NCBI RefSeq assembly: GCF_003265995.1 | Contig: NZ_MVJN01000010.1 | Span: 1 to 64,000 of the forward strand | Direction of reading: 5' to 3' | Source: Legionella quinlivanii | Lineage (GTDB): Bacteria; Pseudomonadota; Gammaproteobacteria; Legionellales; Legionellaceae | Length of the DNA stretch: 64,000 bases | In this document: piece after piece, positions 16,438 through 24,152 of the stretch | Numbering within the stretch: the first letter of the stretch is position 1 | Layout of the letters: each line of letters starts with the position of its first letter | Notes under the pieces: model-generated | Seen by the model: only the letters and a program-made list of their open reading frames with translations | Databases searched by the model: none | What the model was told of the DNA's origin: nothing | Translations under genes and position numbers: made by a program

Positions 16438-17390
16438 GTACCATATCATTTAAAAACCAATTTTATACCTTAGAGTATCAGGAAAGCGTATTGCAGTGCC
16501 TGCTACGTCATGAGGTTGATTATCCTAACTCGTGTCAGGTGGGTATCTGCCAATCTTGCTTAATTAAAATCAAAGACGGGGTTGTTAACCCTGCCTGGCA
16601 AGAAGGATTGCCCGAAACGCTTAAAGCGCAAGGTTATTTTCTAGCCTGTCTTGCAAAGCCAGAGGCAGCGCTTCAAGTTTCATCTCCTGAAAGTGCTGAA
16701 TGTGAAGTAAACGCGAAAATAATCGATATAAAATCACTTAATTACAATGTAATGCAAGTGAAGCTTAGAGTGGATAATTTAGCACATTGGATTCCTGGTC
16801 AATACCTTAGCCTAATTAATCCTGAAGGCACGATACGTAGTTATTCAATCGCCAACATACCCATACAAGAAGGGTTTATTGAATTACATATAAAAATTTA
16901 TCAAGGTGGGAGCATGGGACAATGGTTGGCGAGCAAAGCAACAAAAAATATTGAAGTGAAACTAAGAGGTCCCTTTGGTCGTTGTTTTTATTTTAACCCA
17001 GAGCAATTGGCTTTTAATATGTTACTGGCGGGAACAGGCACAGGGCTTGCTCCACTTATTGCCATTATTAAAAGCGCGCTAAGTCAAAATCATCAAGGCA
17101 CTATTACTTTAGTTCATGGCGGTCTTTCTGATGAAGATATTTACTATAAAGAAGAGCTGGAAATGTTATCAATGCTGTTCCCATCTTTTGTTTACGACCC
17201 TTGCGTGCTTCAAAGTCAGGGGTTATTTCCTGAAGCTTCTATAGAAAAACGAACATTAATGCATTTAAATCACCCGAAAGAAACACGGGTTTATGTCTGC
17301 GGCCCTAAAGAAACTACTGATAAATTGAAAAAACAGATTTTTCTTGCTGGTGTGCCTTCTCAGACCATCTTAAGTGATGTATTTTTATGA
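16434..17390 (+). CDS. 2Fe-2S/FAD/NAD(P)H reductase, probable globin reductase
   Basis: 318 residues. Residues 1-80 are a plant-type ferredoxin domain with ligands C34, C39, C42 and C72; residues ~90-190 an FAD barrel (IRSYSIANI); residues ~195-318 the NAD(P)H domain (LLAGTGTGLAPLI, CGPKETTDKL). This is the design of oxygenase reductases and Hcr-like proteins. Overlap with the globin gene and co-control by NsrR suggest it re-reduces the truncated globin, a split version of flavohaemoglobin. That partnership is inferred. Confidence 0.85.
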   Translation: MSTISFKNQFYTLEYQESVLQCLLRHEVDYPNSCQVGICQSCLIKIKDGVVNPAWQEGLPETLKAQGYFLACLAKPEAALQVSSPESAECEVNAKIIDIKSLNYNVMQVKLRVDNLAHWIPGQYLSLINPEGTIRSYSIANIPIQEGFIELHIKIYQGGSMGQWLASKATKNIEVKLRGPFGRCFYFNPEQLAFNMLLAGTGTGLAPLIAIIKSALSQNHQGTITLVHGGLSDEDIYYKEELEMLSMLFPSFVYDPCVLQSQGLFPEASIEKRTLMHLNHPKETRVYVCGPKETTDKLKKQIFLAGVPSQTILSDVFL

Positions 17391-17435
17391 GCATTATTCT
17401 TCGGTAAGTGACACGATGATTCATGGAGTGAAACA

Positions 17436-19769
17436 ATGCCTCAAAATGCAAAAGCAATAACCGAATATGCCAAGGCAACAAGGGATCCTGTTGCGTTGGT
17501 TTTAAAATGGATTTTATTGTTCACAGCGCTGATTTGTTTTATGGTGCTGATATGGGGTACTTATAAAACCTACCAACTTGCTCCACCTTTACCACAGCAA
17601 TTTCAAACTCAATCTGGTCGAGTGGTCATGACTGAAGAGGATATTGTTGCGGGCAAAGCAGGGTTTCAACGCGCTGATTTGATGGATTATGGAAGTCTGT
17701 ATGGCATGGGCTCTTATTTTGGTGAAGATTACACTGCAAAATATTTGCTCCGGTTAGGGCGGCTTGTTGAAGAAAAAATAGCACAAGCACGTTACGGAAA
17801 ATCGTTTGCTGATTTGGCGGAAGAGGAGCAATATTTAGCCCGAAAAATGATGCAGCGTGAATTACAGAGCACAGATTTAAGTGCGCCCATCTGTGTTTTA
17901 TCAACATCAGTTGCCGGTTCAATAGTACAATTAAAACAAGAAATTGCATTTACATTATTGAATCATGATGCAAAAAAAGGTTGGACAAAAGCCTATAGCT
18001 TAGATGAGCAAAGTGCGTTGCAAACGGCTGATTTTCTTATTTACTCCTCATTGACTACCATTGCTCATCGACCCGGACAAAATAGCTCCTATACCAACAA
18101 CTGGCCTTATGAACCCAGCATGGGAAACAGCCCAACACCCGCTACCTTTTATTGGACTTGGGTGTCATTCTGTTTTGTGTTCTTAGGATTTGGTGCTATT
18201 TTATACATTTATCATCATTATCTGAGCGTGTCAGACGACTCTCCCAGGACACCTCTATTCATGAGTTTTAAACCGCTTACATCAAGCCAGCGCAAAGTGG
18301 GTCAGTATTTCCTGGTTGTCGCAGTTATTTTGCTTATTCAAATTAGTGTAGGCGCTCTTATGGCTCATTACTATTCTGAGCGTGAAGGTTTTTATGGTAT
18401 TGCGATTAATGACTATTTACCTTTTAACTTCCTGCGAGATGTTCACATACAAACACCAATTGTCTGGATTGCGCTTTCCTGGATTAGTGCAGCAGTGTTT
18501 ATGGCGCCCATAATTAGTAAAAAGGAGGCAAAAGGCCAAGGCTTTTTAGTCAGTGTTTTATTTTGGGTCACTCTGTTTGTTGTTGGCGGCGCTCTAATTG
18601 GTGATTATTTAGGGATTATGGGGTATGTCAACCAATACTGGTTTTGGATTGGTAATCAAGGACTTTCTTATTTGCAACTTGGTCGCTTATGGCAAATAGG
18701 GTTTTGTCTTGGACTGTTTCTTTGGAGTTTTATTGTTTTTCGAGGCATGTGGCCTGAGTGGAAAACTGTTAAAGAGGCAACAATACAGTTTTGGACTGGT
18801 CGAATTCAATTGGAACATCTTTTTTGGGCAAGTACCGCGAATGTGGCAGTATTATATTGCTTTGGTATGATACCGTTAACTGGTATTGAAAAATCATTTA
18901 CTATTACTGATTTTTGGCGTTGGTGGGTCGTTCATCTTTGGGTCGAGCAATCGTTTGAGTTTTTTGCGGCGTGCTCAACCGCTTATCTTTTAATGGGAAC
19001 CGGATTAGTGTCTCGTGTTCTTGCAGAGCGAACCATGTTTTTTGAAACCATTCTTATTTTTTTAGGCGGGGTGATTGGCACAGGACATCATTGGTACTGG
19101 ACAGGTACGCCTGATATCTGGGTGCCGCTTGGTTCGATGTTTTCTTTTCTTGAGGTTTTGCCTTTAGTACTTCTTATTATTGATGCGATTGAACATCGAC
19201 AGTTGATTAAACGTCAAGGTGATTTCACTTATAATTTGGCTTATCTCTATGTTTTAGGCGCATCATTTTGGAACTTTGTTGGTGCAGGAGTATTTGGCGG
19301 CGGAACACTTAATGCGCCATTAGTGAACTATTATGAACACGGTACTTTTTTAACGCTCAATCACGCCCATACTGCTTTATTTGGCGCGTTTGGTTTACTT
19401 GGACTTGGGCTTATTTATTTTTGTTTGCGTTATGCCGCAGGAGATCGCCTACCGTGGAGCGAGTGTTTAGGAACTTGGGCATTTTGGCTTTATAACCTTG
19501 GTCTTTTGTTATGGATTGTACTTAATTTCTTTCCTATTGGATGGTCTCAATTAATGGATGTTTATGAGCATGGTTTTGCTCATGCCAGAAGTCTTGAGTT
19601 TTATAATACTACTTTGTTATGGCAATGGTTACGGTTGCCAGGCGATGTGGTTTTTGCTTTGGGCGCACTCTTCATGGCTTATGATTTCATCAGCAAGGTG
19701 CGGCCTTTTTTCCCGAAACTGGAGAAATTATCTATGAAAAAAACAACATCTGTCCTCCAATCAACTTAA
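17436..19769 (+). CDS. norB: Quinol-dependent nitric oxide reductase (qNOR)
   Basis: 777 residues, the usual length of the single-subunit qNOR. It begins with a membrane helix (LVLKWILLFTALICFMVLIW), then the periplasmic cytochrome-c-like fold lacking haem c (ADLMDYGSLYGMGSYFGEDY), then about 12 further helices. The catalytic subunit part has FWRWWVVHLWVEQSFEF, GTGHHWYWTG and LNHAHTALFGAFGLLGLGL, with the haem/FeB histidines. It reduces 2 NO to N2O using quinol. Third gene after the NsrR-controlled promoter, 45 bp after the reductase. Used for NO detoxification; no denitrification genes are nearby. Confidence 0.95.
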   Translation: MPQNAKAITEYAKATRDPVALVLKWILLFTALICFMVLIWGTYKTYQLAPPLPQQFQTQSGRVVMTEEDIVAGKAGFQRADLMDYGSLYGMGSYFGEDYTAKYLLRLGRLVEEKIAQARYGKSFADLAEEEQYLARKMMQRELQSTDLSAPICVLSTSVAGSIVQLKQEIAFTLLNHDAKKGWTKAYSLDEQSALQTADFLIYSSLTTIAHRPGQNSSYTNNWPYEPSMGNSPTPATFYWTWVSFCFVFLGFGAILYIYHHYLSVSDDSPRTPLFMSFKPLTSSQRKVGQYFLVVAVILLIQISVGALMAHYYSEREGFYGIAINDYLPFNFLRDVHIQTPIVWIALSWISAAVFMAPIISKKEAKGQGFLVSVLFWVTLFVVGGALIGDYLGIMGYVNQYWFWIGNQGLSYLQLGRLWQIGFCLGLFLWSFIVFRGMWPEWKTVKEATIQFWTGRIQLEHLFWASTANVAVLYCFGMIPLTGIEKSFTITDFWRWWVVHLWVEQSFEFFAACSTAYLLMGTGLVSRVLAERTMFFETILIFLGGVIGTGHHWYWTGTPDIWVPLGSMFSFLEVLPLVLLIIDAIEHRQLIKRQGDFTYNLAYLYVLGASFWNFVGAGVFGGGTLNAPLVNYYEHGTFLTLNHAHTALFGAFGLLGLGLIYFCLRYAAGDRLPWSECLGTWAFWLYNLGLLLWIVLNFFPIGWSQLMDVYEHGFAHARSLEFYNTTLLWQWLRLPGDVVFALGALFMAYDFISKVRPFFPKLEKLSMKKTTSVLQST

Positions 19770-19843
19770 AGGAGACATGAGCTGTAGAATTAAACTGTTG
19801 ATAAAAAATACGAGTCCCAAATATGTGGCTTAATAATAAGTAT

Positions 19844-21784
19844 TTAAGTTTGAAGCATATGTTGCCATGCCTCAATGATCATAACCATGGCTAATGTATC
19901 TAATTCGCAGTATCTCAATAAAGCACTTCTAAGTTCTTCTCGTTCAGAATTACTCATATTGGTGAACTGTAACTTTGCATAGGCTATTGTTGCAGCGCCA
20001 CCTTCTTTTAAGTCCTCATTATCAAATAGAAATTGAGCATCTTCATCAGAGATATCTTTATTAATTGGTGGTAACAAATGATAGGGGTCTTTTATTCGAT
20101 TATTTTCTTTAACTATCCAGCATTGATTTATAAAGTTATGACTTTGAATTCCTTTTAAGGCTCCATAGATTGGTTGGCTATATTTTTCTTGTAAGAAATC
20201 TGAACGATTTAAAATAGCAGGAAATACTTGTTTAATTGAATTAGAACCATTGGTTAGAGGATCATAATAAAAACGTTTAACTAATTCCAAAATATCAACC
20301 ATACAACGCGGTCCTTCCCATTTTACCTTTCTATCAGATGGTGATTTTGTGATGGAGCGTATAAAAGAGCATAAATCTTCTTTATCATTAGGAGGTTCAA
20401 TCATTTGTTCTAGTCGTTCAAGAATAGAGTTGAGATAGGTGTTTTCATGGTTACTATATCGAAATATTGTCCCATCATCATTTTCTAATTCCTTTTTTAG
20501 ATGGCGAACAAATTCGATGCTTGGATCAACTCCAGGTTCAGAATTCAGATACTGGCCAACATGGGAAACTTGACCGTTTTCATTGAGTGTATGATGTGAG
20601 AATTGAAAGGCGATACCTTGATAAGGACGAGAACCCTTATTAAAAGGAATTGGCAGCATAGCTGTTTCAAAGTCTATAAAGTGAAGGGGATATCGCCATG
20701 AACTAATTTCAGTTTTTAGGTTTTCTTGATCAATCCATACACTATTGTCTTGAGTTTTAATTTTTTCTATCTGCAGCCATTGCCTTTCTGTTCTCGAAAT
20801 ACCTGACTTATCCGATTCGTTTATTTTGAATTCTGTTTCGTTAATATCCTTTAGCTTGATTAGCCCTTGCTGAAAGTATTTCTGTTTATCTCGGCAATCC
20901 CATAAATCGAGAATTGTAGGGTCATTAAAATCTGTTTCTTTGTACCCTAATGATTCACGCCAACATTCTTTAAAACCAGATAGGAATTTGTCTGATTCTT
21001 TTGTATTAAACTGGCAATCACCACATTCGCTTTTTGCTTTAGGAGTGAATTTCTGCTCACTAAAATACATTTTGCTGAAATTGTGAAACTGCTCTTTTAC
21101 CGTTTGTTGTTCGTCATTTTTTTCTTGCCAAAATAATTCGATATGATGGTCAACATTTACTTCTCTTAGGATTTTTATCGATAAATCTTCTTCCGTCACT
21201 GGTGATGTTAATGTAACAATAGCTTTACTGTTGCTATCTTTTTGTACCAAAAACTTTTGATTTAAGCCATCAGTTGGACAGATAGCATCTTTATCGACAA
21301 GCATTAAATAACTACTTATGGTGAAGGATGGGTAGAGTTGCTGCATAACCCATTTTTGAAAAGCGATATCAGCAATATATGGCTGCCATTTTTTAGTTGC
21401 CATCTTAGATTCATCTTTTTTACTAATTGATTTTGCTTTAACTTCAATTATTTTGATATGCTCTGGTGTTTTTTGCAGGATATCAGCACGCAGAAAATAG
21501 TTTTGATATTGAAAGGAGGCCTCGAATACAGTTATTGAATCCCTTTGAATTAACAATTGAGTTTTGTTTAGTGCCTCCGTTGTACTTGAGCTCTCAATTA
21601 ATATGCCATCTGGAAAATAACATCTTGCCAATGCTTCTACTTGAGCACCACCTTCAGCCAATGCTTTTAGAAAAGAGTCATCATCTTGTATATTTGCATA
21701 TTCATCAGGTCGATCATAATACCAGAGCTTAGTTGGGCATTCTAAAGCCATTTTGAACTTTGATTTAGTTAGGAGCTTTGCCAT
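19844..21784 (-). CDS. DUF2779 protein: Cas4-like nuclease fused to DnaQ-like domain
   Basis: 646 residues. The N-terminal part resembles RecB/Cas4 nucleases: ALECPTKLWYY (C16), D101, then IIEVKAKS with E114-V-K116, and a cysteine set C254/C257 (ECGDCQF) plus C274 that could complete an Fe-S cluster. The C-terminal half is DUF2779: HFIDFETAM (D371, E373) and a terminal YCELDTLAMVMI fit the DEDD exonuclease fold. So both halves look like nucleases. Function is unknown; it stands between the NO module and the tra genes, where cargo is often inserted. A defence or DNA processing role is inferred. Confidence 0.72.
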   Translation of the reverse strand: MAKLLTKSKFKMALECPTKLWYYDRPDEYANIQDDDSFLKALAEGGAQVEALARCYFPDGILIESSSTTEALNKTQLLIQRDSITVFEASFQYQNYFLRADILQKTPEHIKIIEVKAKSISKKDESKMATKKWQPYIADIAFQKWVMQQLYPSFTISSYLMLVDKDAICPTDGLNQKFLVQKDSNSKAIVTLTSPVTEEDLSIKILREVNVDHHIELFWQEKNDEQQTVKEQFHNFSKMYFSEQKFTPKAKSECGDCQFNTKESDKFLSGFKECWRESLGYKETDFNDPTILDLWDCRDKQKYFQQGLIKLKDINETEFKINESDKSGISRTERQWLQIEKIKTQDNSVWIDQENLKTEISSWRYPLHFIDFETAMLPIPFNKGSRPYQGIAFQFSHHTLNENGQVSHVGQYLNSEPGVDPSIEFVRHLKKELENDDGTIFRYSNHENTYLNSILERLEQMIEPPNDKEDLCSFIRSITKSPSDRKVKWEGPRCMVDILELVKRFYYDPLTNGSNSIKQVFPAILNRSDFLQEKYSQPIYGALKGIQSHNFINQCWIVKENNRIKDPYHLLPPINKDISDEDAQFLFDNEDLKEGGAATIAYAKLQFTNMSNSEREELRSALLRYCELDTLAMVMIIEAWQHMLQT

Positions 21785-21898
21785 CCCTGTCTCTATCAGT
21801 ATTGGTTTAAATATTCATGTTATTAAGTTTAGTTGATAAAAATAAGAAGCCCCAATCTGGGGCAATAGATAGATTTATGAATTCTTTTGCGATGAAAC

Positions 21899-22336
21899 CT
21901 ATTTACAAAATAGCAAGAGAAACACACAAGAGGCAGCAAACAATGTGGCTGAATATACCAATGCAAATCGACTGAATTTCTGTGTCTTTTGTGTGAAGTA
22001 GTGGGCCTCAATCAATGAATCCGAGATCAGTTTCTTCATAACTTGAACCGATTCTTTAGTAGATTCGTGCAGCAATCTGGTTATAGCTTCTTTACTACTA
22101 GCTAATGCTGTATTGAGAACCTTTTCAGCTTTTTCTTTGGCATCATCTTTCCATTGAGAGGAAATGCTTTCCATTTCCTCTCGGAACTGTGCCAGCAAAT
22201 CCTGATGAGCTTTCCGATTTTCCTCAATCAGTTGCACATTCATAGTCTGAAGCATGAGGATTGGATCGTCTTTACCCAAAAGTACACCATGTTTGACAGT
22301 GATGTCTTGAATGATTTTATCCAGTTTTTCTGACAT
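21899..22336 (-). CDS. traM: TraM-like conjugal transfer protein
   Basis: 145 residues, the same length as I recall for RP4 TraM. It is mostly helical with charged stretches (RKAHQDLLAQFREEMESISS) and a C-terminal hydrophobic anchor (FALVYSATLFAASCVFLLLF). Its start overlaps the TraL stop by one base. In RP4 traK-traL-traM is the operon leaving oriT; TraM improves transfer but its mechanism is unclear. Assignment rests on position, length and anchor. Confidence 0.75.
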   Translation of the reverse strand: MSEKLDKIIQDITVKHGVLLGKDDPILMLQTMNVQLIEENRKAHQDLLAQFREEMESISSQWKDDAKEKAEKVLNTALASSKEAITRLLHESTKESVQVMKKLISDSLIEAHYFTQKTQKFSRFALVYSATLFAASCVFLLLFCK

Positions 22337-23061
22337 TAGATCACCCTGGCGCTATCCAGCTGTCCAAACAGTTGATCTCGAACGATTTTTAAGCGTTGGC
22401 GCGTCATAATGCTTTTCTCTGGCGTACCCAACACTTCATCGAAGGTCAGCTTTTGTTGCAGCATTTCGGTTAAATCTCGGCCATAGGTTTCTTTTTTCAG
22501 ATCGGGGATTTGAATTAAGGCTGATATTCTGTCCTTATTATCTAGATAGGCTTTCAGTTGTTCAAATGCTTTACCTCCATGTTCAATGGCTCCCCAATAG
22601 GGATTGAGCCAGACAACAAACTGAGCTTCATTTGCAAACTGGTTAATCAGCTGTGCGAAGCCATTAATGGTATCGAATAAGGCTTGGCCTCCGGTTATGA
22701 CAGTATGAATCACCATTTCATGGCCTAATTCCTTTAACAAAGCCGGAACTTGATTGCTGATGAGGTAGTGAGATAGCGGTACAAAAGAACTGGCACCGTT
22801 GTCAATGACTACATCATTAGTTGTGGAGGCAATTTTTTCAATGAGCGTATCAAAAAGACGGGGGTTAATTTCATCACCACTCATAACTTGAATATGATCA
22901 ACGTTTAGAGCTTTAAAACCATGAAAGGTGGAGTTGATAGGGTCAGTGTCAATGCAAAGCGGTGTGTGGCCTTTGTGCTGTTTGTATTGAGCTGTGGTTG
23001 CTGAAATAAATGATTTGCCGACACCACCTTTTCCCTGCAGTGTGATATGTATTTTTGCCAT
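22336..23061 (-). CDS. traL: TraL-like ParA/MinD-family ATPase of conjugation
   Basis: 241 residues, the RP4 TraL length. A deviant Walker A of the ParA/SIMIBI type is visible: ITLQGKGGVGKSFISATTAQ (residues 5-24). IDTDPINSTFHGF follows as the A' region. It overlaps traK and traM ends by one base each, so the three are one operon. RP4 TraL is an accessory transfer ATPase. No ParB partner is nearby, which argues against chromosome/plasmid partition. Confidence 0.85.
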   Translation of the reverse strand: MAKIHITLQGKGGVGKSFISATTAQYKQHKGHTPLCIDTDPINSTFHGFKALNVDHIQVMSGDEINPRLFDTLIEKIASTTNDVVIDNGASSFVPLSHYLISNQVPALLKELGHEMVIHTVITGGQALFDTINGFAQLINQFANEAQFVVWLNPYWGAIEHGGKAFEQLKAYLDNKDRISALIQIPDLKKETYGRDLTEMLQQKLTFDEVLGTPEKSIMTRQRLKIVRDQLFGQLDSARVI

Positions 23062-23405
23062 TACAAGAGTTCCTCCAAGTTGGGTTTGGGATTAAAAGTA
23101 AAGCCGCGAATTTCGGTTTTTGCCTTACTTTTAGCCTTTTCATCATCCTTGGTTTTTTCCTGCATAGATGGCTTTGTTTCTGCAGCAATCAAACGTGCTA
23201 CATAGCCACAAAAAGTTTTATATGAAAATGAGATTTTGCCTTCTTCAACTAAGGTTTCCCAGACAAGCTTTATAGACCAGCCATCAGCTAGTGCTGAAGC
23301 GATATCATTTTTTAATGCAAGAAATGCGGCTTTATTTACAGATTTAGCAGAGGCTTTTCTTAACATTTGCTTTGCTGCGATTCGTTCGCTGAGGGAGTTT
23401 CCCAT
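23061..23405 (-). CDS. traK: TraK-like oriT-binding protein
   Basis: 114 residues. The central part (ALADGWSIKLVWETLVEEGK, then FSYKTFCGYVARLI) and the C-terminal GFTFNPKPNLEELL match RP4 TraK, which wraps oriT DNA and exposes the nic site. It is the first gene leftward from oriT, with the intergenic region containing AT-rich repeats that may be its binding sites. RP4 TraK is slightly longer. Confidence 0.82.
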   Translation of the reverse strand: MGNSLSERIAAKQMLRKASAKSVNKAAFLALKNDIASALADGWSIKLVWETLVEEGKISFSYKTFCGYVARLIAAETKPSMQEKTKDDEKAKSKAKTEIRGFTFNPKPNLEELL

Positions 23406-23528
23406 GTCATACCATCAACTTATTATTGTTCTCTTTCTGATAGTACAAACTATTTTGTTGCTGTGCAATAAATCGAGTTATTTTATTTCCTTTTGGCGTA
23501 ATTAAACCTTCTCTAAAACGCATCAATA

Positions 23529-23612
23529 TGTAATTTATCGTAATTATTGGTAATTATTAGAAATTAATTTGGTTTCAAAACAAATAGCCTTGTAATTACA
23601 TAAAATTACCTG
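23529..23612. repeat. Iterated GTAATT motifs beside oriT
   Basis: Between traK and the nic site the motif GTAATT recurs four times on the plus strand (near 23531, 23538, 23547 and 23592), and the block ends in an inverted pair around 23592-23610 (GTAATTACATAAAATTAC). In RP4 this side of oriT binds TraK, so these are candidate TraK sites. The role is inferred. Confidence 0.45.
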
Positions 23613-23640
23613 ATAGTATGCTATTAGATGAACTTAAAAC

Positions 23641-23682
23641 GCAGGGCAAGATAGGTGAAGTTAGCTAACCAGCAAGCTGGCT
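23641..23682 (-). other. Origin of transfer (oriT) with RP4-type nic site
   Basis: The minus strand at 23660-23642 reads CTTCACCTATCTTGCCCTG, against CTTCACCTATCCTGCCC of RP4/IncP nic. By analogy cleavage falls after the TTG, between 23647 and 23646 on the minus strand. Just beyond the nic region on the traJ side is an imperfect inverted repeat (TAGCTAACCAGC/GCTGGCTA, about 23662-23682), the place where RP4 TraJ binds. The position between divergent traK and traJ is exactly as in RP4. The intergenic stretch 23406-23798 otherwise holds no gene. Confidence 0.88.
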
Positions 23683-23798
23683 ACCAAACCTCACAAGTCT
23701 TATTCGCACCTTCGGTACTCAACGAAAACCCTATGTTTTAAGGTCAAATCAATACCCAAAGGATTGCATAACCACTTAATTAAGAGGTCGGCATCCTT

Positions 23799-24152
23799 AT
23801 GGACGAGAAGCTTAAAACACCCACCAGAAAAAATGGTCGCCATCTTCGCGTACCTGTTTTGCCTTCCGAAGAAACTCAGATTAAATCGAATGCAGCCACA
23901 GCTGGGCTTTCAATTGCCGAGTATTTAAGAAGGATTAGTCTCGGTTATCAAATTCAAAGTAGTGTTGATAAGGATTATGTGCTGCAACTAGCCAAGATAA
24001 ATGGAGACTTAGGACGGCTCGGTGGACTGTTAAAACTATGGCTGACTCAGGATAAACGCGTTGCACATTTTGACCTCCAAACAGTTAAAACATTATTAAA
24101 TCGTATTCAAGCTACCCAGGATGCAATGTTGGAAGTGGTGAAAAAATTATGA
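23799..24152 (+). CDS. traJ: TraJ-like relaxosome protein
   Basis: 117 residues. The segment LAKINGDLGRLGGLLKLWLT is nearly the same as in RP4 TraJ, and the N-terminal half (LPSEETQIKSNAATAGLSIA) fits a ribbon-helix-helix fold. TraJ binds an inverted repeat beside nic and recruits TraI. It overlaps traI by 4 bp (ATGA at 24149-24152), as expected for tight coupling. Confidence 0.9.
   Translation: MDEKLKTPTRKNGRHLRVPVLPSEETQIKSNAATAGLSIAEYLRRISLGYQIQSSVDKDYVLQLAKINGDLGRLGGLLKLWLTQDKRVAHFDLQTVKTLLNRIQATQDAMLEVVKKL

Noticed and set aside
21829-22011. Minus-strand 60-codon frame after traM
   Set aside because: Mostly overlaps the traM end in another frame and has no ribosome site or recognisable sequence.
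22336-23061. Chromosome/plasmid partition ParA
   Set aside because: Length, operon order and neighbours fit TraL; no ParB or centromere-like repeat beside it.
22949-23188. Minus-strand frame crossing traK and traL
   Set aside because: Overlaps two well-supported genes in a third frame without domain evidence.
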